Shown here one piece after another: positions 21,105-31,928 of a stretch of DNA of 64,000 nucleotides. Position 1 is the stretch's first letter; each line of letters opens with the position of its first letter. This DNA comes from Agaricus subrufescens (taxonomy: Eukaryota > Basidiomycota > Agaricomycetes > Agaricales > Agaricaceae): positions 2,914,001-2,978,000 of the forward strand of contig CM057060.1 in the NCBI GenBank assembly GCA_029945375.1, in the 5' to 3' direction. The notes beneath the pieces are model-generated. The model saw nothing but the letters and a program-made list of their open reading frames with translations, made no database searches and was not told the DNA's origin. Made by a program: the position numbers and the translations under genes.

Positions 21105-24100
21105 TTTTCTGCCTCCCCCAGCGCATCTCGAGGGGGTGATAAGGGATTTATTATGATTCCCGGAATCAATTTACTGGCCTTCTCCAAATCTCTGCGCGAG
21201 AGCGCATCCGCTACCTGGTTTTCTGTACCTGGGACGTGTAGTACGCGGAGTTGGCATCGTGACTTTATCAATAAGTCCACTGAAAATCGGAGCATCGGAT
21301 TGTAAACTGGATGGACGGCTAGGGTATTGAATGCGTCGACGCAGTTTGAATTGTCTGTGTAAATGACGATCTGATCGTCCTCCAGCCCCCACTTCTCAAC
21401 ACAATAATGTAGAGTGGTTACTACACACCACAGCTCCCGGTAGTATATCCATTCGCTAGGAAGTTCCTCGTCGATCCGGGACCAGAAACCCAAACAGGAA
21501 TCCGGGATAAACACCCCCAATCCCGTCAGGCATGCGTCTGCATAGACCGTGATCACCGCCGGGTCATCTACTTCCCAGTCTCTCGCCGAGAGAAGCAAGA
21601 TTCCTTCCATCCTCTGTAGGTGCCCCCGTGCCCACTCTAAATCATCGCTCATCGCCCGCGTGGATCTCGTTCGTTTGACAGACCCCGTCTTTTCCCGGAT
21701 CCTTGCGTAAACGTTACACAACGCTGGTCGTAGGAGTGGGAAGACATTGAGTGCCCAATTCATCCAACCGGCCAGCTTTTGTAGTTCTCGTGTCGTGAAC
21801 CTGTTCGCCTTCTTCCCTTTCACAAAAATATATCGACCTAGCTCCTCAACCAACTCGTCCTTCTTTTCCTTGGGTAATGTGAACGTCAAATCTCTCGAAT
21901 TCACTTCTATTCCCAAAATCGTCAAGACGGTTCCATGCTGTTGCTTGTGCAGTTTATAAGGTATGCCGAGCTCGTCCCAGAGTCTCAACATTCTAGCCTG
22001 GTCCACCGGCACATCCCTGCCCAGGGGTGAATAATATACCTTCTCGGTGCCAATCTGCACCGCGAAGCAGTCGTCCACAAAACCATTTGGGCTTGGCACG
22101 TTTCTTCGATTTTGCGCGATCCACAGAACCAAACTCATGAAAGAGATGAAGATGTCCCCAGACCGTCGTCCCCCAAAGGCTACACACTGATCGATATGTC
22201 GGATGCCATCAATAGTGTTCACCTGGCGAATTTGCCACTCTGGTGACACGGGGAGCAGTCGATATGCCTCTGAGACGTCGCTCTTCCACAATAACACGTC
22301 CTGTGTGAAATTAAGGTCCCGCCGCGCCCTCAGGAGTTGATCCCCAAGCCGGGCTAAACTGTCCATCGGGAACGCTCGCTCATGTGGAGGGGTCATGGAA
22401 TTCAGAGAATGGGTTCCAAAACTCTGGTGAGTCACTAGTCGAAAAGCGTTAGGCTCTGCCTTCAGTACCGTGAAGATAGGCATGCAATACATGCCTGGTA
22501 GAAGGTCCCCACCGAAACCAGTTGAGAACCTCCCCATAGCGACTTCCTTGTCCCTCTGTTCCCTCAGAAAAGAGGCCATCTCCTCTGTTTTTGGTGGCGC
22601 CTGCGCCTGGTCATTCGTCTCTGGATACCCCGCTAGGTCAAGTGTGGCCCATGGCCAGAAACCTTTCTCCAGGCCCTCGCATACGGAATTAGCAAAGTTC
22701 GGATTGGGATGACCTCTCAGTAACGAGCGGAAAACGGATACTCGTATTGGCGTGACTATCCGGAATAAGTCAGGGCGGTCACGCAAGGTTTGATTGATCA
22801 CATGTGTCTCTCCCAACTCTGGCGGTCTCGGCAAAACCTCTGCCCTTTCCGACCACTCTACCGCGCCCGGTATGGGTCCCCCTTCCACGTCCCACCGGTT
22901 ATAGCGTAGGTACTTGGGCTTTAGGCCCCTTCCCCTCAGGCTTGTTTTTGGTGCAGTTTGACTGACCGTGATCGGTTCCTTTGCAGGCTCGGCATTTGTG
23001 TTCGTATATGCAATCGGAGAGTGGGCATCCTTTCTGCCCGTTAAACCGATTGCATAGTCCCCTTCTACCGTCGCGACTTGCGCTGGCAAACTCTGCTCCA
23101 GTGGAAGAGAGGATAACGTCGTCGAATTCGGCGTGGATCTCGGAGTCGAGGAGGGAACTGTTTTCTCCCCCTCCAACGGTTTCCCGGATGGCCTCGTCAT
23201 AGAGGATGACTTGGGGATGGTATGTGGGGTGTTTCCACTGGAACTTTCGTAACATAAAAGCTGCATATGCGGCGAGTTCGTATTCGCGGTGCGGAAAGAC
23301 AAAAGCCGTTGCTGCAGAGGCTGCCTGCCACGCGACTTGCCATTGCCCGGCGTTCTCGATTTTCTTACTTCTTTCTTTTCCGGGGAAACGGACCTCGATT
23401 CCTCCAACAGTGCCCACATTCTCTTGCACAGGCCGCGATATGAACTGCGAGGCGAGGACCTTCCCGAGGTCGACGGCTCTTCCTCTGATGACGTTGGCCC
23501 ATTCTGAATCAGGGAAATGTTTTGGACTACCATCGGCTGATCAGGCCCACTGCACGGCTGTGGTGATGTCGTCTCGCAAATATTGGAAGATGTCTCTCGT
23601 CTTCTGTTGGTCGACCATCCTCCGCTTCCGATTCTTTCTTCCAAGGTTAAACCACGGGCAGCGATCCTCCCAGAGAATGCGCCCGACTCTTCCCTCTCGC
23701 TCTCCTCGTCCTCTCTCTTCTCCCCAATCCGATCCAGCAACCTCGGCTTCTTTGCCGGCCTCTCCTCCTCAAATTCCGTTGAACCCCGCTTCGACGTTTC
23801 TTCTCCTCCGATCCGCGAGAGTAAGGGCGCCGTCGAAGTCAACGGATAGAGTATCTCGCTCGAGCTCGGATAGTTCTCCGACCCCGCTGAGGTAAGTGTC
23901 CGCTCTTCTCTTGATCCGGATACGAGAAACAATTCCTCTTTCATATTCCTCGATGGCTTCCAGCAGGGTGGGATGTAGACTAAGGCTCCGCTCGACCACC
24001 GGCGGCGACGTGTTGGCAGTTCCCGAGCGGGTCCCGAGTGTTGCCGTATCGCGTGGGGGAAGTGGTCGAGAAGGTCGTCCAACCCCTCCAACAACTGGTG

Positions 24101-24196
24101 GATTTGGAGAGGAGGATCGGGTTCTGTTTCCGGCGACTGCTCGTTCCTCTCCGAAACCAACCAAGACTCTAGTGCTCTCGACTTCTCTGGGCTCAT
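21101..24196 (-). CDS. Reverse transcriptase/RNase H frame of DIRS-like element
   Basis: One open frame of 1031 codons. The enzyme part starts at roughly residue 430. RT motifs include SDVSEAYRLLPVSPEW, an AFGGRRSG stretch typical of DIRS RTs, and FVDD as the catalytic box. RNase H follows with VYADACLTGLGV, YYRELWCVV, YTDNSNCVDAF and NQVADALSRRDL. The first 400 codons overlap the gag region. The part up to about residue 175 (RPAKKPRLLDRIG) looks like gag N-terminus in this frame; the rest of that stretch is probably only open because it overlaps. The true RT start is uncertain. Confidence 0.85.
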   Translation of the reverse strand: MSPEKSRALESWLVSERNEQSPETEPDPPLQIHQLLEGLDDLLDHFPHAIRQHSGPARELPTRRRRWSSGALVYIPPCWKPSRNMKEELFLVSGSREERTLTSAGSENYPSSSEILYPLTSTAPLLSRIGGEETSKRGSTEFEEERPAKKPRLLDRIGEKREDEESEREESGAFSGRIAARGLTLEERIGSGGWSTNRRRETSSNICETTSPQPCSGPDQPMVVQNISLIQNGPTSSEEEPSTSGRSSPRSSYRGLCKRMWALLEESRSVSPEKKEVRKSRTPGNGKSRGRQPLQQRLLSFRTANTNSPHMQLLCYESSSGNTPHTIPKSSSMTRPSGKPLEGEKTVPSSTPRSTPNSTTLSSLPLEQSLPAQVATVEGDYAIGLTGRKDAHSPIAYTNTNAEPAKEPITVSQTAPKTSLRGRGLKPKYLRYNRWDVEGGPIPGAVEWSERAEVLPRPPELGETHVINQTLRDRPDLFRIVTPIRVSVFRSLLRGHPNPNFANSVCEGLEKGFWPWATLDLAGYPETNDQAQAPPKTEEMASFLREQRDKEVAMGRFSTGFGGDLLPGMYCMPIFTVLKAEPNAFRLVTHQSFGTHSLNSMTPPHERAFPMDSLARLGDQLLRARRDLNFTQDVLLWKSDVSEAYRLLPVSPEWQIRQVNTIDGIRHIDQCVAFGGRRSGDIFISFMSLVLWIAQNRRNVPSPNGFVDDCFAVQIGTEKVYYSPLGRDVPVDQARMLRLWDELGIPYKLHKQQHGTVLTILGIEVNSRDLTFTLPKEKKDELVEELGRYIFVKGKKANRFTTRELQKLAGWMNWALNVFPLLRPALCNVYARIREKTGSVKRTRSTRAMSDDLEWARGHLQRMEGILLLSARDWEVDDPAVITVYADACLTGLGVFIPDSCLGFWSRIDEELPSEWIYYRELWCVVTTLHYCVEKWGLEDDQIVIYTDNSNCVDAFNTLAVHPVYNPMLRFSVDLLIKSRCQLRVLHVPGTENQVADALSRRDLEKASKLIPGIIINPLSPPRDALGEAEK
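22899..24196 (-). pseudogene. Broken gag-like region of DIRS-like element
   Basis: Gag-like sequence is spread over two frames. An N-terminal part ends near 23,690 in the frame of the RT. The continuation (WEDRCPWF, then TRDIFQYLRDD, HFPDSEWANVI and the C-terminal Cys/His knuckle CRACKGTDHGQSNC) is in the frame ending at 22899. That second frame has an in-frame TGA at 23541-23543, between VQWA and SADGSPK. A TGA at 23769-23771 also closes the same frame further upstream. So at least one frame change and one stop interrupt gag, while RT and recombinase stay open. Programmed frameshifting could explain the first but not the second. Confidence 0.6.
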
Positions 24197-24266
24197 TGCT
24201 CATAATAATCTGACACCTGAAAGCAAGTAAGAACGGACGTTGCGATAGCGCTAGGACGTATATAGT

Positions 24267-24549
24267 TCAGCGAATAAAAAATGGTTGAGGGGGAGAACGA
24301 GAAAAACGATTGCCGTTCTCTCCCTTCGTTCCTACAGTTAATAGTCAGGTCATTGACCATGTTTCACTTGAATCCGTTGTCCTAGGATTCATTCTACCAT
24401 CGGATTCATTCCTTGCTCTCGATCGGGTATGGATAGTCTCCCAATCGAGTCGGTGCCAAATGGATTAAGATTTCCTTTTCTAGCCGTGGTATCCTATCTC
24501 GACCCACCTCACAATCATTGGCCTCACGTAAACGGTTTTTAAGTCCAAC
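24267..24549 (-). repeat. Direct repeat, upstream copy (A1) of DIRS element
   Basis: 283 bases matching 19456-19738 with one difference. On the element's strand it begins GTTGGACTTAAAAACCG and is followed after 63 bases by the first possible ATG of the element, so it probably carries the promoter and RNA start. Confidence 0.9.
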
Positions 24550-25347
24550 ACAAGGAGAACAATTATGAGTTATCCTCGTTATTGGGGATGAAAACCTGGA
24601 ACGAGTCTGGGATCAGACATCTTAAGCGAGAAGTTGTGGTGCATTTGGATGAGACGGAACTAAGGACTAGACTCTGAACTAGAGTAGTAAATAAGGGGAG
24701 TCTTTTTTCCTGCGTCGGCTTTCAAATCAGCGACCACTTAGATGGTATACCGCGTATGCGGAGTCTGTTAACTTTCAAGGCACTGCGATATTCGACTTGA
24801 AACCAGGTTAGGAAACAGAACAATAGTGATGGAGAGATCAAAGAATGATAAACCGATGAACTAGTATACGAATCCAACCCGTTGCTGCACAGCGATATAC
24901 CCATGTTTACATCGTACAATCTGCAAGCCTCAGAGGCTCCAGTATTTTTATCACAACCATCAGATCCATTAATGCCGGCTCAGGTACACTTGCACTGCTA
25001 AATTCAGATTCAGCTCTAAGCTCTGACGCGTCGAGTCCGCTGATAAATTACGAAAATGTGCTGACTATGCAGGCCGGCCCCGCGGCGGCCGATGCCCTTA
25101 CGACAAGCCAGATACGCCCAAATCCTGTCTGATATGACATCGACTGCTGCGGCGCTATACAATGCCCTATGGTAGTAAAACACGCACTGGATTCTACACT
25201 GGCCACGACTGCCAGTAAGTAAAGTATCCGGTACCACGTGGTTGTCGGGCCTATAAATATACACTTAATCCTCACACGGCCGTTATAATATAAGTTGTAA
25301 CTGACCGAAACTGCGGCAAACCCCTCTCAAGCTTCCCCTCGACAACG
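24550..25347. other. Intergenic, P450 promoter region
   Basis: About 800 bases without a recognised gene. A CACGTG E-box-like palindrome lies at about 25,235-25,240 and TATAAATA at 25,252-25,259, some 90 bases before the P450 ATG; these are plausible promoter elements. Nothing else identified. Confidence 0.5.
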
Positions 25348-27656
25348 ATGTCGATCGCTTCACGCTCACTTCTTGGCTCGTCTGTCCAACTACTCACCCC
25401 GCTCGCGGTAACGGTCGGCGCCTACGTGTTCTTCAAGTTGGCCAGATTCGTCTGGTGGGAATATGTCTCAAATCCTCTCAATGACTTTCCGGGACCAGCT
25501 AGCCCGAGCTGGTTTTTTGGGAACATGAAACAAATCCGGGACGCAGAGAATGCGGTTTTGCATGAAGCTTGGACGAGAGAGTATGGCAAAACGATCCGAT
25601 ACAGATTCTTCTTTGGAGTTAGTAGATCTTCGTTGGATCAAGTTGTGTATTGACTAAACCCACGCAGCAATCCAGACTGTATACTACGGATTTGAAGGCT
25701 CTTAATCATGTCCTGATGAACAGTCAAATCTACCACAAACCGGAACAATCGAGGGTGTTTTTGAGTAGACTGATAGGCGATGGTATGCTCCGTTGGCGAT
25801 CCTATGTTCCATCAATCGGTTTACAGGGTACTAATAGGTGTGCTCGTTATTGAGGGGGATAAACACCGTGAACAAGTAAGTTTGACTCTACACTCTAGCT
25901 TTCAATATCTATTAACTTAAATGTCACATCATTATAGCGAAAAGTCATGGTGATCTATTTTGTTCTCCGAGCCAGTAGCCGTCCTTACCTTTTTGTCAGA
26001 ATCCTGCTTTTGGGGCGTCACAGATCCGAGAGTTGACAGAGATTTTCGTCGAAAAAGCACTTGAGGTATATTTTTCCGTGTGCCATCGAATAACAGTACT
26101 CACATTGCGATCGTAGCTCAGGGACGTTTGGACTACCGAGATCAAGGAGCAATCGAAGGGAGAATCGCATACCGGCAGGATAAACGTTCTCAAAGGGTTG
26201 AGCAAAATGACACTAGACGTCATCGGGCTTGCTGGTAAGACCTTGATAAATATTCCCTACACCAGAATGATCAATGCTCAGGCTGACGAAAGGGTTCAAT
26301 TATGATATCAACGCATTGAGAGGAGAGAAAAACGAGCTAAGCGATGCTTTCAACACGTTGTTTTCCCTCAGTCCTCGTATATCGGTCTTCATGTTTCTGA
26401 GGTTGATACTCCCAAAGTTCGCTTTTCTTGTGGTCAGTCCTCGCTCTTTCTTCGAGCATGCTTGTCCTTATCAAATATCCACGTCAGCCCGGTGAAATGG
26501 ATGGCCCCACTAATCGAGCCAGAGCCTCAATGGATCGGATTGCTAAAGAGTTATTGAAGGAAAGCAAAGAGGCTATAGCGCGCGAAGGAAAAGATGATGC
26601 GTTCAAAAGGCGGGATTTATTGTCACTGTTGGTAAAGGCCAATATGTCGACCAACGTCCCGGAGAGTCAGAGGATGAGTGATGCGGATGTTCTAGCGCGT
26701 GAGTCTGTCATTGCTTGACGGCTTAGAGCCTACCTTTTGACTTGGTGCACTACAGAGGTTCCGACGTTCCTCGTTGCTGGACACGAGACCACTAGGTAAA
26801 CGACTTGCACTTGCCTCTATCTACCGCTCACAAGCATCTTGCCTCAGTAATGCAACAACATGGGCACTCTATGCACTCTCTCTCCGTCCGGACATCCAGA
26901 GTAAACTGCGCGAAGAGTTGTTTACCGTTCAAACCGACAATCCAAGTATGGATGAACTCAATGCCTTACCATATCTTGATGCGGTACTGCGCGAAACATT
27001 GCGTGTGCATGCACCCGTACCTGGTACAGCAAGATACGCCGTCGAGGACGATATTGTGCCCCTCGCGACGCCTTTCATTGATCGCAAGGGAAGAGAGACA
27101 AATGTACTAGAGTAAGTACTCTCCTGGTGGAGGTTGTTCGCAAGTGTGACTCTGGTCTCTTTTCAGAATCAGGAAAGGACAAACCCTCTACATTCCGATA
27201 TTGGCAATCAATCGTGCGACGGAGATTTGGGGTGAAGATGCCGGGGAATTCAGGTTAAGATTTGCTTTGTACACGTAATTCGGTTTGGCTGACCTTCTGT
27301 GACTTGATTTAGACCAGAACGCTGGGAGTCGATTCCAGAAGCCGCTGCGAGTATCCCAGGGATTTGGGGTAATATGCTCACTTTCCTCGGTGGCCAGCGG
27401 GCATGTATCGGGTTCCGATTCTCCCTTGTAGAGTATGAGTTTTTCTTTCCTCCGTGTTTGTTCCTTGGCTTATGTTGCTTGTAGGACGAAGGCGCTGCTT
27501 TTTACGCTCGTGAGAGCGTTCGAGTTCCGGCTTGCGGTTCCAGCAGAAGATATCGGGAAGAAGAGTTCCATTGTGCAGAGGCCGATGTTGAAGAGCGATC
27601 CCGAAAGTCGTAGCCAACTGCCTCTGCATGTGACGCTGTACGAGCGAGCAGATTAA
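25348..27656 (+). CDS. Cytochrome P450 monooxygenase
   Basis: Microsomal class II P450, about 520 residues, apparently intact with roughly a dozen short introns. The N-terminus has a hydrophobic membrane anchor (residues about 10-30) followed by the Pro-rich hinge [13 protein letters not shown]. Further motifs: GDKHREQRKVMNPAF (C-helix, across two introns), AGHETTS (I-helix oxygen-activation site), ETLRVHAP (ExxR), PERWE, and the heme-binding loop [13 protein letters not shown] with the axial Cys. The ATG at 25348 is chosen because it gives the anchor directly. Substrate is unknown; basidiomycetes use many such enzymes in xenobiotic and secondary metabolism. Family number not assigned. Confidence 0.88.
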
Positions 27657-27789
27657 ATATTTATATATATAATTTACGTAGAGATGTATTTTAACTTTAT
27701 CAGCATCAGACCTGTCACATCACAACCCACTTCCTTTCCTTGCTCGCTTCCGCTTTCACTTCGTCCTCTTTCTTCTCTTCCGACCCACA

Positions 27790-30307
27790 ATGCCACCACC
27801 ATGCAGGCAAGACGTCGAGAGAGGGCTCGGTAGAACCACACGCGTTCCTGACGACGACGAAGGCGACGAGAGCCAGGCTTTGCTGGCGGATGCCGACCAC
27901 GACGACGTAGACCCCGTCCGCTCCTCCGCAGGAGAGAAACATCTAGATTTGCCCAGCACCGACGCGGAACCTCCACTCCAGAGAAAAGCAGTCGCCCCGT
28001 TGAAGAAGAAGTCAAGTGCCTCGCATTATGTTCAACTCCTAGGTGCATTCTTAGTTGGTGTGCTATGCACGGCCGTGATGCACGTCATTATCGTACAGCG
28101 TTGCTACAAGCCCGTCCGTGCGACGGGTGGCGACGTGAACATTGAAGCCAGCCCTCATGCTGGGTCTACCGAAGTGCATCACTTCCCGCCTGCAACACCT
28201 ACGAACAAATACCCGGAGCTCTTCCCATCTAACATCGGATATGCCGGTGCTACACCTACCGGGGCAGAACCAGCTGTAGTGGCCACTGCACCTGCATGGC
28301 CTATACATACCGGAGCTCCCCATTTGGTTGTACCCACAAAATTGATCGGCTCAGACAAGAAAGGTCATCATGAAGATGGAAAAGACAAGGGAAAGAAGGG
28401 TGCTTTCAACATGTTGGAGAAGTGGGGGAATCTTTCGCCTTGGTATTCGGTTCGCAAAGGGGCTTTCGGGTTAGATTCGGAACCTAACACTCCGGATTCC
28501 TGCCGCACTACGGGTTTGCACCTCTTACATAGGCATGGTGCAAGGTATCCAACAACATGGAGTGAGTTTAATGGTGGGTTGTCCGTTGCGTAATATGCGC
28601 GTTGACACGATTTCTTTTAGCAAAGTATGGTGGTCCCGTTAGGCTTGCAATGAAATTGCATGATTCTGCTCGGGACTGGACAGGCTCTGGGTTGATGTCA
28701 TTCTTGAATGATTGGTGCGTGCCCTCTTAGCGTGGTTCTCGTAGCTTCTTACTTAAGCTGGCGATAGGACATACAAACTTGGCGCTGAAGGTACGCTGAA
28801 TATTCAATCCTAAAGTGGTGAGGTGCCTAAACGATATGCAGTTCTCACTCCTTTCGGTCGCCAGCAATTATGTCAGTGATCCATTGTATTACCTCTCCTG
28901 TGTTGTTGACCTGGCTCTAGTTGACCTTGGTGTGACGATGCGCGTCAAATATGGCTATTTGCTCCAAAACTTCACCGAGTCAAACACTCTTCCTGTATTT
29001 AGAACGGAGTCACAGTATGTATTCCTTGTCCTTGTACTGTTTGCCCTATCTCAAACACATCAAGGGACCGTATGCTCGCTTCTGCGACGAATTTCGCTAT
29101 TGGCTTTTTTGGATGGCCCCATGAGGATCAGTATCAACAATCCATCACTATCGAAGCTGACGGCGTACGTCTTCAGGGCTATTGGTCTTCGTATAAATAC
29201 TTACACTGTTTCTTAGTTCAATAACACTCTTGCACCATACAAGACGTGTCCTAATGCGAGAGATGATTCCAAGTCTCAACGTGCCTGGTGGTACGTCTCG
29301 CGGTGGGCCGAAATCTATCTCAAAGAAGCCCACAAGCGCATTGGAAATGACTTGAAAGGGTTTGACTTGACGATTGAGGACGTGTATACCATGCAACAAA
29401 TGTGTGCCTATGAGGTAAATTATTAGTTTAAGTTTGGATTGACTTATTTTGCTGACATATGCACTTTTGAGACCGTCGCCCTCGGCTATAGCAAATTCTG
29501 CGAATTGTTTACTGAGGAAGAGTGGGAAGGGTTCAACTATGCGTAAGTATTCCCCCACTCTATTCCCGCTTGCCCGAAATGATATATCTCCTTTTAGGTT
29601 GGATCTATACTTTTGGTATGATTCTGCGTTTGGCTCTCCAATTGCTCGTGTATTGGGGATCGGTTGGATCCAGGAACTTGTAGCACGCCTCACTCACACA
29701 CCTATCGCTCTCCACAACACCTCCACCAACGGCACTCTGGATGACAATCCAATTACTTTCCCGCTTGACCAGAGCTTGTATGTTGATGCCACTCATGAAG
29801 TCGTTGTTCTCCACGGTATGTACTGCATGGTACAGTGTGGAATGATTGCTGACGTGGCATTCCTTCAGTCATCACTGCTCTAAACTTGACGAGCTTTGCT
29901 GAACAAGGTCCTTTGCCATATACCCATATTCCTAAAAACCTGAAATTCCGTACTGCGGAACTCGCACCATTCGCTACGAATATGCAAATTCAACGTACGT
30001 CACTTTTCTTTAAATTATTTCTTTTGCTAAATTGTTTGGTTTACTCTCACTTCCAGTACTCGCGTGTGCATCCCTTCCAGGCCCACAGATTCGCATCGTA
30101 ATCAACGACGGCGTTGTACCTCTGACAGGCATCAAAGGGTGCCCGGAACAAGAGGATGGAATGTGTCCTGTTGATACTTTTGTTGAAGCGATGAAGGAGA
30201 TTATTAAGGATACCGATTGGGATTGGGATTGTTATGGTGATTGGGACGTGTTGCCTGGCACCGCGTGGAACACTACGACTGGTACGCCACCGAAGAGGGA
30301 TGGTTAA
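27790..30307 (+). CDS. Membrane-anchored histidine acid phosphatase
   Basis: Branch-2 histidine phosphatase, about 630 residues over about ten exons. The N-terminal 75 residues are charged and cytosolic-like, followed by one hydrophobic span (about 78-98, LLGAFLVGVLCTAVMHVIIV), so it is probably a type II membrane protein with the catalytic part outside the cytosol. The catalytic RHGARYPTTW motif is clear near 28,530. The second motif reads DATHEVVVLH, with His-Glu where many acid phosphatases have His-Asp. Several N-glycosylation sequons (NFTES, NTSTNGT, NLTS) fit an exported domain. Phytase or general phosphatase activity cannot be told apart here. Confidence 0.8.
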
Positions 30308-30634
30308 AGTTTCATACTAGTGGAGGTGGTAGTAGAGAGAGGCTTTGCTTCGATCCTTAATTTGGGACGTTTTTTTGCTCATCACTGTTATTCTTCGTTT
30401 TGATCTGCATGCAAATACCCTTTCTTGCTCAACGATAGTATCGAATAGTATACCTAGAAAGTCTCGATTCCTATCATCACAGGTCAGCCCTAGTCGCCGA
30501 ATGATTTGTGGCCGATCATTATGCCGTTCGTAAATATAATGCGTACAAAAAGATTTCCAATGTGGTTTTTGCTTTTATCATAGTCTAAATTGACCGTGAC
30601 GAGGAGTGACAAAGCAGAGCTGTCACGCGCCGGC
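30308..30634. other. Intergenic, phosphatase to GlcNAc-PI deacetylase
   Basis: About 330 bases, no gene seen. It must hold the terminator of the phosphatase and the promoter of the next gene; no clear TATA or polyadenylation signal stands out. Confidence 0.5.
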
Positions 30635-31586
30635 ATGAGAGCAACATTCATCATCGTTGTGCTTTCCATCCTCATCCTTCTCCTATCCCCGCCATTTGAC
30701 ACTGGCAATTTTCCTGCTGGCGACGGCCACCGACATGTCTTGCTCCTGACGGCTCATCCAGACGACGAGTGTCTTTTCTTTGCACCTACTATTCTTGGAC
30801 TCAATCGTTCAGAGACCAGTCTTTATGCTCTCAGTCTTTCTATAGGCGATGCAGACGGTCTGGGTGCTGTCCGAAGGGAGGAGTACCACAAAAGCTACGA
30901 GGTTCTTGGCATTCCACCTGAGCAGCGTTGGATAATTGACCACCCGTGAGTTGATCTTCTTCTGGCTCTTGTCCCCGCTTGACGGAAGTTACAGAAAACT
31001 ACAAGATAATATAACCGCTTCTTGGGACCCGAGGGTTATCAGTACAGAAATCAATCCCTACATAGTTAATCATGAAATTGATACGGTAGGCATCTTTCTT
31101 CCTGCTCGTCTTGTAACAATCTAAGCCGCTTACCAGATCTTAACATTCGATTCTGCTGGCATATCCTCGCACCCTAACCACATCTCACTTCCTTACGGTG
31201 TTGCTCATCTGATTCAACATCTTCAGTCCCTCGATAAGCCAGTACCTCACCTGTATGTCCTCACGACAGTCCCGCTCTTCGCCAAGTACACGTCCATTCT
31301 TGCACCACTTATCGCCAAATTCGATGTAGTGCTAGCACGTGTTTTTCGCTCCCTGCTCAACATCGCAGGAAATAAATCCGCATTCTCTATCGGTCTGCCT
31401 GTGGGAGTCGACGATCCTACTTCTTCTAGAAACGCTCGAGTGTTCGTTTCTGGAATTCCCGAATATATGCGCGCGCTGCAGGCGATGCGGATGCACGAAA
31501 GTCAACTCGTATGGTTCCGATGGCTTTACGTATCATTTTCAAGGTATATGTGGGTAAATCAATGGCAAGAGGTTCGAGTACAATGA
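30635..31586 (+). CDS. gpi12: N-acetylglucosaminyl-PI de-N-acetylase
   Basis: Second enzyme of GPI-anchor synthesis: removes the acetyl group of GlcNAc-PI on the cytosolic face of the ER. Exons 30635-30945, 30995-31085 and 31137-31586 give 283 residues, as usual for PIG-L/Gpi12. Visible features: N-terminal transmembrane anchor (ATFIIVVLSILILLL), the zinc-binding AHPDDE motif about 50 residues in, SIGDADGLG, and TFDSAGISSHPNH with the second histidine ligands. ATG 30635 is the first ATG before the anchor. Complete. Confidence 0.9.
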
Positions 31587-31928
31587 TGCCTACAGCTGGT
31601 CGTTCTCCTCAGGCCGAGGTCAATCTTCCGGTGCTTCTTCAATTCTGCAGCGCCTCATTTTCTTGATACCCTATTTTCCTGTTGCTATTATTTATTAAAA
31701 TGGCTCTCATCGTAGACGCCTCACGCGTTTTCATGCCCTAATGTATCAGATGGTACTTTATACAAATATCCTTACATGTTTTGTATCGTCAGTTTTGACT
31801 GGATCTTTATTAGAGTCTACTAGAACCACCATCGAGCACCGCATTAGTTCGTAGATGATGGACAAGGATGGATAATATTATTGAAGACTTCGCAATAAAG
31901 TAAGCTATCAACAATTGAACCAGTCAAC
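31587..31928. other. Intergenic with misoriented NACHT 3' flank fragment
   Basis: Bases about 31,822-31,905 (CATCGAGCACCGCATTAG, GATGATGGACAAGG, AATATTATTGAAGACTTCGC) match the 3' flank of NACHT copies 1 and 2 (about 2655-2720 and 6670-6735), but on the + strand. NACHT copy 6 next to it is on the - strand, so this fragment does not belong to it in simple order. Confidence 0.5.

Larger units (their letters stand above)
19456..24549 (-). mobile_element. DIRS-order tyrosine-recombinase retrotransposon (Ngaro-like)
   Basis: A 5.1-kb element read on the - strand: direct repeat, gag-like region, reverse transcriptase with RNase H, tyrosine recombinase, direct repeat. The combination of RT/RNase H with a tyrosine recombinase instead of an integrase defines the DIRS order. 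The flanking 283-bp repeats differ at one position, so the insertion is young. Classic Ngaro elements have split repeats (A1, then B1-A2-B2); I find the A pair, but no B pair by eye. No target-site duplication is evident. It sits head-on in the upstream region of srs2, in the same orientation. Confidence 0.85.

Noticed and set aside
23206..23895. 229-codon + strand frame inside the retroelement
   Set aside because: Antisense shadow of the gag/RT region; Ser/Pro-rich composition follows from the sense strand.
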